Origin: Pseudomonadales bacterium
GTDB taxonomy: Bacteria; Pseudomonadota; Gammaproteobacteria; Pseudomonadales; Halieaceae
NCBI GenBank assembly: GCA_024234855.1
Contig: JACKNN010000004.1
Span: 248,001 to 312,000, forward strand
Length of the DNA: 64,000 bases
Direction of reading: 5' to 3'
In this document: piece by piece, positions 1 through 8,480 of the stretch
Layout of the letters: each line of letters opens with the position of its first letter
How positions within the stretch are numbered: position 1 is the stretch's first letter
The notes under the pieces: generated by a model
Database searches by the model: none
Told to the model about the DNA's origin: nothing
What the model saw: the letters and a program-made list of their open reading frames with translations, nothing else
Made by a program: the position numbers and the translations under genes

Positions 1-208
1 TGCGCACGACCCTGGACGGCACGACGGTGGAGATGGCGTGCTTGTAGACCATCTGGCTGACGGTATTTTTAAGCAGCACGACAAACTGATCGAAGGACTC
101 GATCTGGCCCTGCAGCTTGATGCCATTAACCAGGTAAATTGAGACAGGAACGCGTTCCTTACGCAGAATATTCAGGTAAGGGTCTTGTAGAGTGTGCCCT
201 TTTGACAT
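1..208 (-). CDS. hfq: RNA chaperone Hfq (partial, 3' end outside window)
   Basis: Reading leftward from the ATG at 208-206, the sequence gives about 69 residues of Hfq, starting MSKGHTLQDPYLNILRKERV. The Sm1 core (VPVSIYLVNGIKLQGQIESF, DQFVVLL) and the Sm2 YKHAISTVVPSR motif are visible. Hfq forms a hexameric ring that pairs small RNAs with mRNAs. The gene runs off the left edge before its C-terminal tail. A strong ribosome binding site (AGGAGGAG) lies just upstream of the ATG. It follows mutL and miaA in the same direction, the classical order. Its own promoter is probably in the 145 bp between it and miaA, but I could not pin one. Confidence 0.97.
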   Translation of the reverse strand, partial: MSKGHTLQDPYLNILRKERVPVSIYLVNGIKLQGQIESFDQFVVLLKNTVSQMVYKHAISTVVPSRVVR

Positions 209-353
209 AACTCCTCCTAAAAGACTCAAATCGAGCCGAAAAAAGTGAAAAATCGCCTAACTCCGCGCTGTTATTGTGGCTTCCCTACCAACGCCAGAGC
301 GGGTATTCCGGTTCACCCCGCACCGAACGATATTCCAGCGCGGTGCCAGCATA

Positions 354-1337
354 CTATAGTGGGGGGCGATCAAGATAGTTCAAGGCCAGCTCAATGGACT
401 TTTGTCCTGTTTCTGCCCCCGCCGGGTAAGACCCCCCCTGCCCCGCGGGGTTCCCCGCGGCATCGGTATAAATCCAGTTCAGGCCAGGCCACTTGCGCAG
501 CCAGGTGAGCTGGCGCTTCGCCAACTGGCGGGTGGCGGCAGTGGCATTGGTCACCGCGCTCGCCAGCGTGCACTCCCCCGCGAGGTGACGCCACAGCTGG
601 CGATAGCCCACGGCGCGGATAGCGGGCAGGTCCGCCCCCAGATCACCGCGCAGATACAGGCCCCGCACTTCCTCCAGCAAGCCCGCCGCCATCATCTGCT
701 CGAAGCGCAGGGCGATGCGCCGGTGCAGGACCGCCCTATCCAGCGGGCAGATTGCGATCTGCACGATACGGTACTGATCTGCCGGCAGCGATTCCGCTGC
801 CTGCCGTGCCTGCCACTCAGTCATGGTGACAGCGCTGGCACGATAGACCTCCAGCGCCCGCCCCAGACGCTGTGAGTGGTTGGGGTGGATGCGCCGGGCA
901 GACTCCGGGTCCACCTCCGCCAGTCGGGCGTGGAGCCAGGGCCAGCCATGGGTCGCCGCCTCCGCCTCGATTTGCCGGCGGATGTCCGGGTCGGCGGGAG
1001 GCATCTCGGCCAGGCCCTCCAGGAAAGCCCTGAAATACAGCATGGTGCCGCCCACCAGCAGCGGGATGCGGCCCCGGCGGGTGATCTCCGCCGCCAGGCG
1101 GTGGGCATCGGCGGCAAAATCCGCCGCCGAGTAGGGCTGCGCCGGATCGCGGATATCGACCAGGTGATGGGGATAGGCGGGTTTGGCGCTGCCGATATCC
1201 AGGCCGCGATACACGAGGGCGGAATCCACACTGATCAGTTCACAGTTGCGGGCTTGCGCGAGGGCGATGGCCAGGTCGGTTTTGCCGGCTGCTGTCGGCC
1301 CCATCAGGCAAATCAGCGGGGGCCTGGTGTCAGCCAC
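354..1337 (-). CDS. miaA: tRNA dimethylallyltransferase MiaA
   Basis: 327 residues, close to the family norm. MiaA transfers a dimethylallyl group to N6 of A37 in tRNAs reading UNN codons, the first step of ms2i6A formation. The P-loop GPTAAGKT lies at about residues 13-20, followed by the substrate motifs SVDSALVYRGLDIGSAKP and the LLVGGTMLYF segment. The start is GTG, sharing one base with the mutL stop (TAGTG), so the two are probably translationally coupled. It lies in the amiB-mutL-miaA-hfq cluster. Confidence 0.97.
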   Translation of the reverse strand: MADTRPPLICLMGPTAAGKTDLAIALAQARNCELISVDSALVYRGLDIGSAKPAYPHHLVDIRDPAQPYSAADFAADAHRLAAEITRRGRIPLLVGGTMLYFRAFLEGLAEMPPADPDIRRQIEAEAATHGWPWLHARLAEVDPESARRIHPNHSQRLGRALEVYRASAVTMTEWQARQAAESLPADQYRIVQIAICPLDRAVLHRRIALRFEQMMAAGLLEEVRGLYLRGDLGADLPAIRAVGYRQLWRHLAGECTLASAVTNATAATRQLAKRQLTWLRKWPGLNWIYTDAAGNPAGQGGSYPAGAETGQKSIELALNYLDRPPL

Positions 1338-3163
1338 TAGCGACCACGCAGGAACAACTTATCCAGGTCCTCAAGGCTGATCTGAGTCCAGGTGGGCCGG
1401 CCGTGATTGCACTGGCCGGCGCGTTCGGTCTCCTCCATGTCGCGCAGCAGGGCGTTCATCTCCGGGATGGTCAGGCGGCGATTGGCCCGCACCGACCCGT
1501 GGCAGGCCATGGTCGAGAGGATTTCGTCGAGATGGCTTTCAATCCGATCGGAACTGCCGAACTCGATCAGGTCAGCCAGCACATCGCGCAGCAGCTGCTC
1601 AACATCGGAATCCCGCAAGGCGACCGGAATCTGTCGAATGACCAGGGACTCCTCGCCGGCCACTTCCACCACCATGCCCAGCCGCTGGAACAGCGCGCCG
1701 TGCTCCGCCGCCACCTGCACCTCGCGCTGGCTCACCGCCACCGCCCGGGGCACCAGCAGGGGCTGGCTGCGGATACCCTCACTGGCGCGGGCTGTTTTCA
1801 GCCGTTCGTAGGTGATGCGCTCGTGCGCCGCGTGCATGTCCACCAGCACCATACCCCGGGCATTCTCGGCAAGAATATAAATACCCTTGAGCTGCGCCAG
1901 GGCATAACCCAGGGGCGGCACCTCCTCCTCGCTGTTCACCTCGGGCAGGGCGAGCACCCGGCCATAATCGCGCAGCTGCTCCCTCGCCTGCCCCGGGGCG
2001 GGGCTCGCCGGAGCCCGGTAGCCGCCGAAGGCGCCGGCAGCGGAACCGCGCTGGCCACCCCAGGCGAGGCCCGCCTGATGGGAAATCTCGCCGGTGGCGG
2101 TATCGACCGTCATACCCTCTTCCAGGCCAGCCGCGGCGTCCGCCGGGGGATCACCGGGACGGACATCCGCCAGCGCCCGATGCAGGCTGGAGAAGATGAA
2201 GTTGTGCACTTCCCGGCCGTCGCGAAAGCGCACCTCGTGTTTGGTGGGATGCACATTGACATCGACCTGGCCGGGATCCAGTTCCAGGTACAGTACAAAT
2301 GCCGGGTGGCGGCCGTGGTACAGCACGTCGCGATAGGCCTGTTTGACCGCATGCGCCACCAGCCGGTCGCGGATAATACGGCCGTTGACGAAAAAATATT
2401 GCAGGTCGGCCTGGCTGCGGGAGAAGGTGGGCAGGCCCACCCAGCCCCACAACCTGAACTGCGGCAGGTCCGTTTCCAGATAGAGCGCCTGGTCCATAAA
2501 CGCGGGGCCGCACACCGTGGCCACCCTGCGCTGGCGTTCCGCCTGGCTGTGGCCGGGTAGCAGGTTATGCAATACCCGGCCGTTGTGGCGCAGGCTGAAG
2601 CCGACATCAAAACGTGACAGGGCGAGGCGTTTCACCACCTCTTCCAGGTGGTTGAACTCGGTTTTCTCGGTGCGCAGGAACTTGCGACGGGCCGGTGTAT
2701 TGAAAAACAGGTCGCGCACTTCCACCGTGGTGCCCCGGGGATGGGGCGCCGGCTTCAGCTGCACCTCCATCTCGCGGCCCTCGCAGGCGGCGCAACTGCC
2801 CTGGCTGCCATCATCGGCACAGTTGCTGGTCAGGGTGAGGCGGGACACCGAGCCGATACTGGCCAGGGCTTCCCCGCGAAAGCCCAGGCTGCCCACCCGC
2901 TCCAGGTCTTCCAGCGACGCTATCTTGCTGGTGGCGTGTCGTGCCAGCGCCAGCGGCAGGTCTTCCGCCGCCATCCCACCGCCATTGTCGCGGATACGGA
3001 TCAGCTTGCTGCCGCCGGCCTCCACGTCGATATCCACCCGCGTGGCTCCGGCGTCCAGGCTGTTCTCCAGCACCTCCTTGACTACCGACGCCGGGCGCTC
3101 AACCACCTCACCGGCGGCGATCTGGTTGGCCAGCCTGGGGCTGAGCAGGTGGATACGGGACAT
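1337..3163 (-). CDS. mutL: DNA mismatch repair protein MutL (endonuclease-type)
   Basis: 608 residues. The N-terminal GHKL ATPase shows IAAGEVVERPASVVKEVLEN, the DNGGGM motif and GFRGEALASI. After a Gly/Pro-rich linker, the C-terminal domain carries DMHAAHERITYE near residue 442, matching the DQHA(x)2E(x)4E metal-binding endonuclease motif, plus ACHGSVRANRRL and GQCNHGRPTW. E. coli MutL lacks these elements; Pseudomonas MutL has them. The protein is therefore predicted to nick DNA itself, as in methyl-independent (MutH-less) repair. ATG start at 3163; 13 bp downstream of amiB. Confidence 0.97.
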   Translation of the reverse strand: MSRIHLLSPRLANQIAAGEVVERPASVVKEVLENSLDAGATRVDIDVEAGGSKLIRIRDNGGGMAAEDLPLALARHATSKIASLEDLERVGSLGFRGEALASIGSVSRLTLTSNCADDGSQGSCAACEGREMEVQLKPAPHPRGTTVEVRDLFFNTPARRKFLRTEKTEFNHLEEVVKRLALSRFDVGFSLRHNGRVLHNLLPGHSQAERQRRVATVCGPAFMDQALYLETDLPQFRLWGWVGLPTFSRSQADLQYFFVNGRIIRDRLVAHAVKQAYRDVLYHGRHPAFVLYLELDPGQVDVNVHPTKHEVRFRDGREVHNFIFSSLHRALADVRPGDPPADAAAGLEEGMTVDTATGEISHQAGLAWGGQRGSAAGAFGGYRAPASPAPGQAREQLRDYGRVLALPEVNSEEEVPPLGYALAQLKGIYILAENARGMVLVDMHAAHERITYERLKTARASEGIRSQPLLVPRAVAVSQREVQVAAEHGALFQRLGMVVEVAGEESLVIRQIPVALRDSDVEQLLRDVLADLIEFGSSDRIESHLDEILSTMACHGSVRANRRLTIPEMNALLRDMEETERAGQCNHGRPTWTQISLEDLDKLFLRGR

Positions 3164-3176
3164 TCGGGACCTTACA

Positions 3177-4478
3177 TCAGATGGCGGGAATCAGCAGTTT
3201 CTGCCCCACCATAATTTTTTCCCCGCTGATGCCGTTGCGGTTCTTGAGATCGGACACGGGAATTTTGAAACGCTCGGCTATACCGGACAGGGTATCGCCC
3301 CGGGCGATGGTGTACTGCTGCCCGTCCTGCTGCTTCTGCCAGGCGATCAGTGTGCCCGAAGGGGGATGCGCCAGGAACCATTCCCGGATCCCACTGTAAA
3401 TAGCCCGCGCCATTTTCTTCTGGTAGGCGCTGGTGGACAGCAGTTGTGACTCGTTCGGGTTGGAAATGAACCCGGTCTCCACCAGGATGGAGGGAATATC
3501 GGGGGACTTGAGCACCGCAAAGCCCGCCTGCTCGACACTGTTCTTGTGCAGTTTCGCCACCGCATCGACGTGGCGCAGGACCTTGCCGCCCAGTTTCAGG
3601 CTATTGTCCAGGGTTGAGGTCATCGACAGGTCAGCCAGCACCCCGGCCAGCAGGTCATCCTTGTCGGAGAGAGTCACGCCACCCACCAGGTCGGCCTCGT
3701 TCTCCCGCTCGGCCAGGTAGCGCGCGGCGGTGGAGGTGGCGCCCTGGGTGGAGAGCGCGTACACCGAGGCGCCGTGCGCTTCACGGCGCTTGAAGGCGTC
3801 GGCATGAATGGAGACAAACAGATCCGCCTGGCGCTGGCGCGCGAGATCGCGGCGGCCGCGAAGGCTGATGTAGTAGTCGCCGGTGCGAATCATCGTCGGC
3901 TGGAAGCCCTTGTCCGCCTTCAACAGTGCGTTGAGTTCCCGGGCGATGGCCAGCACGACATCCTTCTCGCGGCGCCGGTTGGGGCCGATGGCGCCGGGGT
4001 CTTCGCCACCGTGGCCGGCATCGATGGCGATGATAATGTCACGTTTGTCGGAGTGCTGAACACTCTTGGTTACCACCGCCTGCTGTTGCGGCGCCTTGTC
4101 GTACAGGTCCAATACCAGGCGATCGCCAGCCTGCTCGTTGGCCTTGAGAAAAAAACTTCGGGGATTCACCACCGCGCTCAATTCCAGCACCACCCGAAGA
4201 TCATCGCCCTGGCGGATGCCGGTGCGGATCATTTGTACCGGGGTGCCTTCCAGCTTGAGGTCGGGAGTACCGCTCTTGATACTGGTGTTCTCGACATCGA
4301 GCACAATACGACTGGGGTTCTCGAGCACGATAAGCTTGTGGTCAGCCGGCCCGCTCAAGTCAAAGACGATACGCGTATGGTCGGGGGCGCGCCAAAGACG
4401 TACGTCTTGCACCTCCACAGCCCACGCCGGGAACGCTGTCAGCATTCCCAGGATGGCCCCGATCCACGTCCTGCCCAT
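3177..4478 (-). CDS. amiB: N-acetylmuramoyl-L-alanine amidase (AmiB type, with LysM)
   Basis: 433 residues from the ATG at 4478, chosen because it begins a clear Sec signal peptide (MGRTWIGAILGMLTAFPAWA) and has a GGGAG ribosome binding site; the open frame itself extends upstream to 4595. Order of domains: signal peptide, AMIN domain (about 20-130), zinc Amidase_3 domain beginning IIIAIDAGHGGEDPGAIGP with later VSIHADAF and VETGFISNP motifs, then a C-terminal LysM repeat (YTIARGDTLSGIAERFKIPV). It cleaves the stem peptide from murein during daughter-cell separation in the periplasm. Between tsaE and mutL, as in E. coli. Confidence 0.95.
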   Translation of the reverse strand: MGRTWIGAILGMLTAFPAWAVEVQDVRLWRAPDHTRIVFDLSGPADHKLIVLENPSRIVLDVENTSIKSGTPDLKLEGTPVQMIRTGIRQGDDLRVVLELSAVVNPRSFFLKANEQAGDRLVLDLYDKAPQQQAVVTKSVQHSDKRDIIIAIDAGHGGEDPGAIGPNRRREKDVVLAIARELNALLKADKGFQPTMIRTGDYYISLRGRRDLARQRQADLFVSIHADAFKRREAHGASVYALSTQGATSTAARYLAERENEADLVGGVTLSDKDDLLAGVLADLSMTSTLDNSLKLGGKVLRHVDAVAKLHKNSVEQAGFAVLKSPDIPSILVETGFISNPNESQLLSTSAYQKKMARAIYSGIREWFLAHPPSGTLIAWQKQQDGQQYTIARGDTLSGIAERFKIPVSDLKNRNGISGEKIMVGQKLLIPAI

Positions 4479-4591
4479 GTCACTCCCGCCGCGTGTACCG
4501 CGGCCTCTTGCAATTACTGTCGCTGGTAGCCGCGACTTGTCTTGTATTTGCCCGCCCCGGGCAATCAGCCCCGGCCGGGTGCGCGACTCCG

Positions 4592-5074
4592 TCAACAGGC
4601 GCTGCCCCGCGCCTGCATTCGCGCTATCACGGCCTTCCCCGGGATCGTGTCAGCACACAGCAGCAGGCGACGGCCAGAACCTTCGCGCTCTATTTTAATC
4701 CTTATATCCGCTGTGGGCAAAGCGCCTTCGCCTCGCTGCGGCCACTCCACCAGGCAGATCGCGTCATCATCGAAATATTCCCGAATACCCATGAATTCCA
4801 GCTCTTCCGGATCACCGAGCCGATACAGATCGAAGTGGAAGACCCGCCGCTGCGCCAGCTGGTAGGGCTCAACCAGGGTGTAAGTGGGACTTTTCACCGC
4901 GCCGCGGTGACCCAGCCCCTGGATAAAACCGCGACTCAGCGTGGTTTTGCCCATACCCAGATCGCCGCTGAGGTAGATCACCAGCGGGGCTGTGGCCGCC
5001 TGCGCCAGCCGTGCGCCGCAGGCTACCATGGCCGCTTCGTCCGCGGCCCTGAGTTCGAGCGCGGTCACATTCAC
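4592..5074 (-). CDS. tsaE: tRNA threonylcarbamoyladenosine biosynthesis ATPase TsaE
   Basis: 160 residues. TsaE (YjeE) is the P-loop ATPase that works with TsaB, TsaC and TsaD to make t6A at position 37 of ANN-decoding tRNAs. The Walker A motif GDLGMGKTT lies at about residues 37-45, followed by the family signature SPTYTLVEPY and the Walker B-like FHFDLYRL. Start is GTG at 5074, overlapping the nnrD stop by four bases (GTGA), suggesting coupling. Confidence 0.95.
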   Translation of the reverse strand: MNVTALELRAADEAAMVACGARLAQAATAPLVIYLSGDLGMGKTTLSRGFIQGLGHRGAVKSPTYTLVEPYQLAQRRVFHFDLYRLGDPEELEFMGIREYFDDDAICLVEWPQRGEGALPTADIRIKIEREGSGRRLLLCADTIPGKAVIARMQARGSAC

Positions 5075-6561
5075 CCCAGCAGGGCGCGCATGTGGGGAAC
5101 CAGGTCGCTGGCGAGCAGGCCGCGCTGCCCGTCCTGGGCCGCGATATCCGCAGCCGCCCCGTGCAGGCAGACCCCCAGCGCAGCCGCCTCCAGCGCGGGC
5201 AGGTGTTGCGCCAGCAGGGCACCGATCACGCCACTGAGCACGTCGCCCATACCGCCGCTGGCCATGCCCGGGTTACCGTAATCGGCCAGCAGCAGCTGGT
5301 TGTCATCTGCGATGAGGCTGCCATTGCCCTTGAGCACGACCACACCGCCGAAGCGTTGCACCAACCGGCGCACCGCGTCAAACCGATCGGCCTGAATGTC
5401 GGCGGTGGATGTCGCCAGCAGGCGCGCCGCCTCGCCCGGATGAGGAGTTAACACCCGGTTTTCGCGCCGCTCCCCGGCAACCACCCTGCCCTCTGCCAAC
5501 AGGTTCAGGCCGTCCGCATCCAGCACCATCGGCTTACCGCTGGCTGACGCCACCTGCAGCAACTGCTCGGACCAGGTCGAGCGACCCAGCCCGGGGCCTA
5601 CCACCAGCACATCGGCCGACTCAATCAGCGGCGCCAGTTCCTGCCCGGACAGCACCCCCAGGGGCATCGCCTCGGGTGTGCGGGCCACCAGCGCCGCCAC
5701 ATGTTCCGGCCGGGTCGCAACCCGCACGAGGCCGGCGCCGCAGCGCAGTGCCGCCTCAGCCGCCAGCGCCGCGGCGCCCGCCATGCCGTAATCGCCGCCC
5801 ACCACCAGCACGGTCCCGTAAAGTCCCTTGTGCGCAGTGGCCGGCCGCTCCGGCAGGCGCTCCAGCAGGTGTTCCAGTTCCAGCCGGTAGCTGTCGCAAT
5901 CCACCTGCCGATACACCTCGGGGGGAACCCCGAGGTCGTTGAATTCGACAGCGCCGGTGTAATCGGCCGCCGCCATGGTAAACAGGCCGCGCTTGAGGGC
6001 TATGAAGGTCACCGTGAGGTCGGCCCGCACCGCGAGCCCGAGCACCCGCCCGGTATCCGCGCACAATCCCGAGGGAATATCCACCGCCAGCACCGGGGCG
6101 CCACTGGCATTGACCGTGGCGATGGCCTCCCGGTACTCATCGCGGACATTCCCGCCGAGCCCGGTACCGAGCATGGCATCGACGATTACCCCCAGGCTCA
6201 GCAGTGGCGTTTCGTCAAAGGCTGCGATCTTCACACCGTTGCCCAGGGCCTGCTGCCTGGCGAGCAGGGCGTCACCGCTGATCCTGGCGGGATCGCCCAG
6301 TTGCAGCACGGTGACGTTAATACCGCGCTTGTGGGCGAGGTCTGCCAGCAAAAAGCCGTCGCCGCCATTGTTGCCGGTACCGCATAGAACCTGGATGAAA
6401 TCGACCTCCGGCCAGTTATCCAGCAGGCAATCGAAGGCCGCGCTGGCGGCGCGTGACATCAGTGTGATGCCCGGGATGCCGTAGTCGTGGATGGCGCAGT
6501 GATCCAGCGCCCGGGTCTGGGCTGCGGTGTAGAGGCGCTCGCTGCCTGGCATGTCGATCAC
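5071..6561 (-). CDS. nnrD: bifunctional NAD(P)HX epimerase / ADP-dependent NAD(P)HX dehydratase
   Basis: 496 residues, the usual fused form. The N-terminal YjeF_N epimerase domain (about 1-215) shows CGTGNNGGDGFLLADLAHKR and AVDIPSGLCADTGRV. The C-terminal ribokinase-like dehydratase (about 220-496) shows VVGGDYGMAGAAALAAEAAL, VLTPHPGEAARLL and NPGMASGGMGDVLSGVIGAL. The enzyme repairs hydrated NADH/NADPH. Start GTG at 6561 is favoured over the ATG at 6552 because AGGAG sits about 10 bases upstream of it. First gene of the leftward nnrD-tsaE-amiB-mutL-miaA series. Confidence 0.95.
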   Translation of the reverse strand: MIDMPGSERLYTAAQTRALDHCAIHDYGIPGITLMSRAASAAFDCLLDNWPEVDFIQVLCGTGNNGGDGFLLADLAHKRGINVTVLQLGDPARISGDALLARQQALGNGVKIAAFDETPLLSLGVIVDAMLGTGLGGNVRDEYREAIATVNASGAPVLAVDIPSGLCADTGRVLGLAVRADLTVTFIALKRGLFTMAAADYTGAVEFNDLGVPPEVYRQVDCDSYRLELEHLLERLPERPATAHKGLYGTVLVVGGDYGMAGAAALAAEAALRCGAGLVRVATRPEHVAALVARTPEAMPLGVLSGQELAPLIESADVLVVGPGLGRSTWSEQLLQVASASGKPMVLDADGLNLLAEGRVVAGERRENRVLTPHPGEAARLLATSTADIQADRFDAVRRLVQRFGGVVVLKGNGSLIADDNQLLLADYGNPGMASGGMGDVLSGVIGALLAQHLPALEAAALGVCLHGAAADIAAQDGQRGLLASDLVPHMRALLG

Positions 6562-6581
6562 TTGTTAACTTCTCCTGCAGT

Positions 6582-6611
6582 GTGGCCGTGGCTGTGGCTG
6601 TGGCTGTGGCT
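6582..6611. repeat. Hexanucleotide tandem repeat (GTGGCT)x5 in a divergent intergenic region
   Basis: Five uninterrupted hexamers, the first carrying one substitution (GTGGCC), lie between the divergent genes nnrD and queG, about 20 bp from the nnrD start. No gene I accept covers them, so length changes would alter promoter or leader spacing rather than a protein. Whether the count varies is unknown. Confidence 0.9.
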
Positions 6612-6721
6612 GGTGCTTTTAACCGAATACCCTGACCGGGGTAGTGCGTTCACACCAGCGTGCTTTTCGGCATTGTCATTTCAATCGAAAAGAATCCGTA
6701 GAAATACGACCGATTTCAACA

Positions 6722-7840
6722 ATGTTCTGGCAGAATTGTACACCCAAGTCCTCCGGTACCGGCGCCAAATTGTCCCTGCAACTTTCCACCCACGAACAAA
6801 TCGAGCTGGCGGCGCAGATCCGCGCTTGGGCGCTCGAGCTTGGCTTCCGGCAATTGGGGATCGCCGATATCGAACTGGCGCAACACGAGGCCTACCTGCA
6901 GAAATGGCTGGAGGCGGGTTATCACGGCAGCATGGACTACATGGCAAGCCATGGCAGCAAGCGCGCCCGGCCCAAGGAACTGGTGCCCGGCACCTGCCGG
7001 GTGATCTCTGTGCGAATGGACTATCTGGCGGAAGACACCCTGCCGCTGGAGGTGCTGGCCGCCCCCGACAAAGCCTATATTTCCCGTTATGCGCTGGGGC
7101 GCGACTACCACAAGCTAATGCGCAAACGCCTGGCAACGCTGGCAGGACGCATCGCACAACTGGCGGGGGGCGGCCAGTACCGGGCCTTTGTCGACAGCGC
7201 GCCGGTGCTGGAGCGCGCTATCGCGGAAAGGGCGGGCATGGGCTGGATCGCCAAGAACACCATGCTCATCAACGCGGATGCCGGCTCCTGGTTCTTTCTG
7301 GGCGAAATTTACACCGACCTGCCTCTGCCGGCGGATATACCGCAGGCCACAAAACACTGCGGCACTTGCACCGCCTGCCTGGATATCTGCCCCACCGATG
7401 CATTTACCGGACCCTTCCAGCTGGATGCGCGCAAATGTATTTCCTACCTGACCATCGAGCACAAGGGGTCGATAGACCCGGCCCTGCGGCCGCTGATGGG
7501 CAACCGCGTGTTTGGCTGTGATGATTGCCAGCTGGTTTGCCCCTGGAACAAGTTTGCCCAGGTCACCGAGGAAGGCGATTTTACGCCGCGCCACGGGCTG
7601 GCGGATGCCGATCTGGTTGAACTGTTCCTGTGGGATGAGGCGACCTACCTGGCCAACACCGAGGGTTCCGCCATCCGTCGCATCGGCCACGAACGCTGGC
7701 TGCGCAACCTGGCTATAGCCCTGGGCAATGCACCCACCACCGACGCCGTTACCGATGCGCTGTTGAGACGGCGCGATTCCACCTCGGAGATCGTGCGGGA
7801 GCACGTGGCCTGGGCCCTGGCAAGGCACACAGGCTGCTGA
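6722..7840 (+). CDS. queG: epoxyqueuosine reductase QueG
   Basis: 372 residues from the ATG at 6722. QueG is the cobalamin and iron-sulfur enzyme reducing epoxyqueuosine to queuosine in tRNA. Visible motifs: VISVRMDYL, YALGRDYHKLMRKRL, the catalytic-region FVDSAPVLERAIAERAGMGW, and two [4Fe-4S] clusters (CGTCTACLDICPTDAF and CDDCQLVCPWN), then a HEAT-like tail (EGSAIRRIGHERWLRNLA). No good ribosome binding site precedes any candidate start; a TTG at 6770 would give 356 residues and also aligns with family N-termini. Divergent from nnrD, convergent with orn. Confidence 0.95.
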   Translation: MFWQNCTPKSSGTGAKLSLQLSTHEQIELAAQIRAWALELGFRQLGIADIELAQHEAYLQKWLEAGYHGSMDYMASHGSKRARPKELVPGTCRVISVRMDYLAEDTLPLEVLAAPDKAYISRYALGRDYHKLMRKRLATLAGRIAQLAGGGQYRAFVDSAPVLERAIAERAGMGWIAKNTMLINADAGSWFFLGEIYTDLPLPADIPQATKHCGTCTACLDICPTDAFTGPFQLDARKCISYLTIEHKGSIDPALRPLMGNRVFGCDDCQLVCPWNKFAQVTEEGDFTPRHGLADADLVELFLWDEATYLANTEGSAIRRIGHERWLRNLAIALGNAPTTDAVTDALLRRRDSTSEIVREHVAWALARHTGC

Positions 7841-7850
7841 AACGGCTCAG

Positions 7851-8396
7851 TCAGGCCAGCCTGAGGAAATGCTCGCGGTAATAGCGCATCTCCTCGATCG
7901 ATTCCCGGATATCGTCCAGTGCCAGGTGGGTTGAAGTCTTGGTCACACCGGCCTCCAGCTCCGGCCGCCAGCGCTGCACCAGGATCTTCAGGGTGCTGAC
8001 GTCCAGGTTGCGGTAGTGGAAGTAGCGCTCCAGCTCCGGCAGGTGACGTGCCATAAAGCGTCTGTCCTGGCAGATGCTGTTGCCGCACATGGGGGAAGCG
8101 CCCGCCGGCACCCACTGTTGCAGGAATGCCAGGGTCAACTCCTGTGCGGCGCGCTCACCGTGCACGCTCGTGCGCACCCGGTCCACCAGCCCGGAGTGGG
8201 TATGATGGGTGGTATTCCACTCATCCATGGCTGCCAGGGTCGCGTCGGCCTGGTGCACCGCGATCACCGGCCCCTCCGCCAGGGTGTTGAGCTCGCTGTC
8301 GGTGACAATGGTCGCGATTTCGATCACCACATTGTGGTCCGGATCGAGGCCGGTCATCTCCATATCTACCCAGATCAGGTTGTTGGGGTCTTGCAT
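7851..8396 (-). CDS. orn: oligoribonuclease Orn
   Basis: 181 residues from the ATG at 8396, exactly the E. coli length. Orn is the DEDDh 3'-5' exonuclease that degrades two- to five-nucleotide RNAs, including pGpG from c-di-GMP breakdown, which is relevant because an HD-GYP-type protein lies later in the window. Motifs: LIWVDMEMTGLDPDHNVVIE (first DE), GNSICQDRRFMARHLPELE (second D), and HLALDDIRESIEEMRYYREH (H and last D). An ATG at 8420 would add eight residues. Divergent from rsgA. Confidence 0.96.
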   Translation of the reverse strand: MQDPNNLIWVDMEMTGLDPDHNVVIEIATIVTDSELNTLAEGPVIAVHQADATLAAMDEWNTTHHTHSGLVDRVRTSVHGERAAQELTLAFLQQWVPAGASPMCGNSICQDRRFMARHLPELERYFHYRNLDVSTLKILVQRWRPELEAGVTKTSTHLALDDIRESIEEMRYYREHFLRLA

Positions 8397-8480
8397 GAGG
8401 CTCGGTTCCCGGGAAGACATGATATCCGCAGTGTAGCAAATTGCCTCGACAGCGCTACGCACTGCGCCAATAATGCCAAA

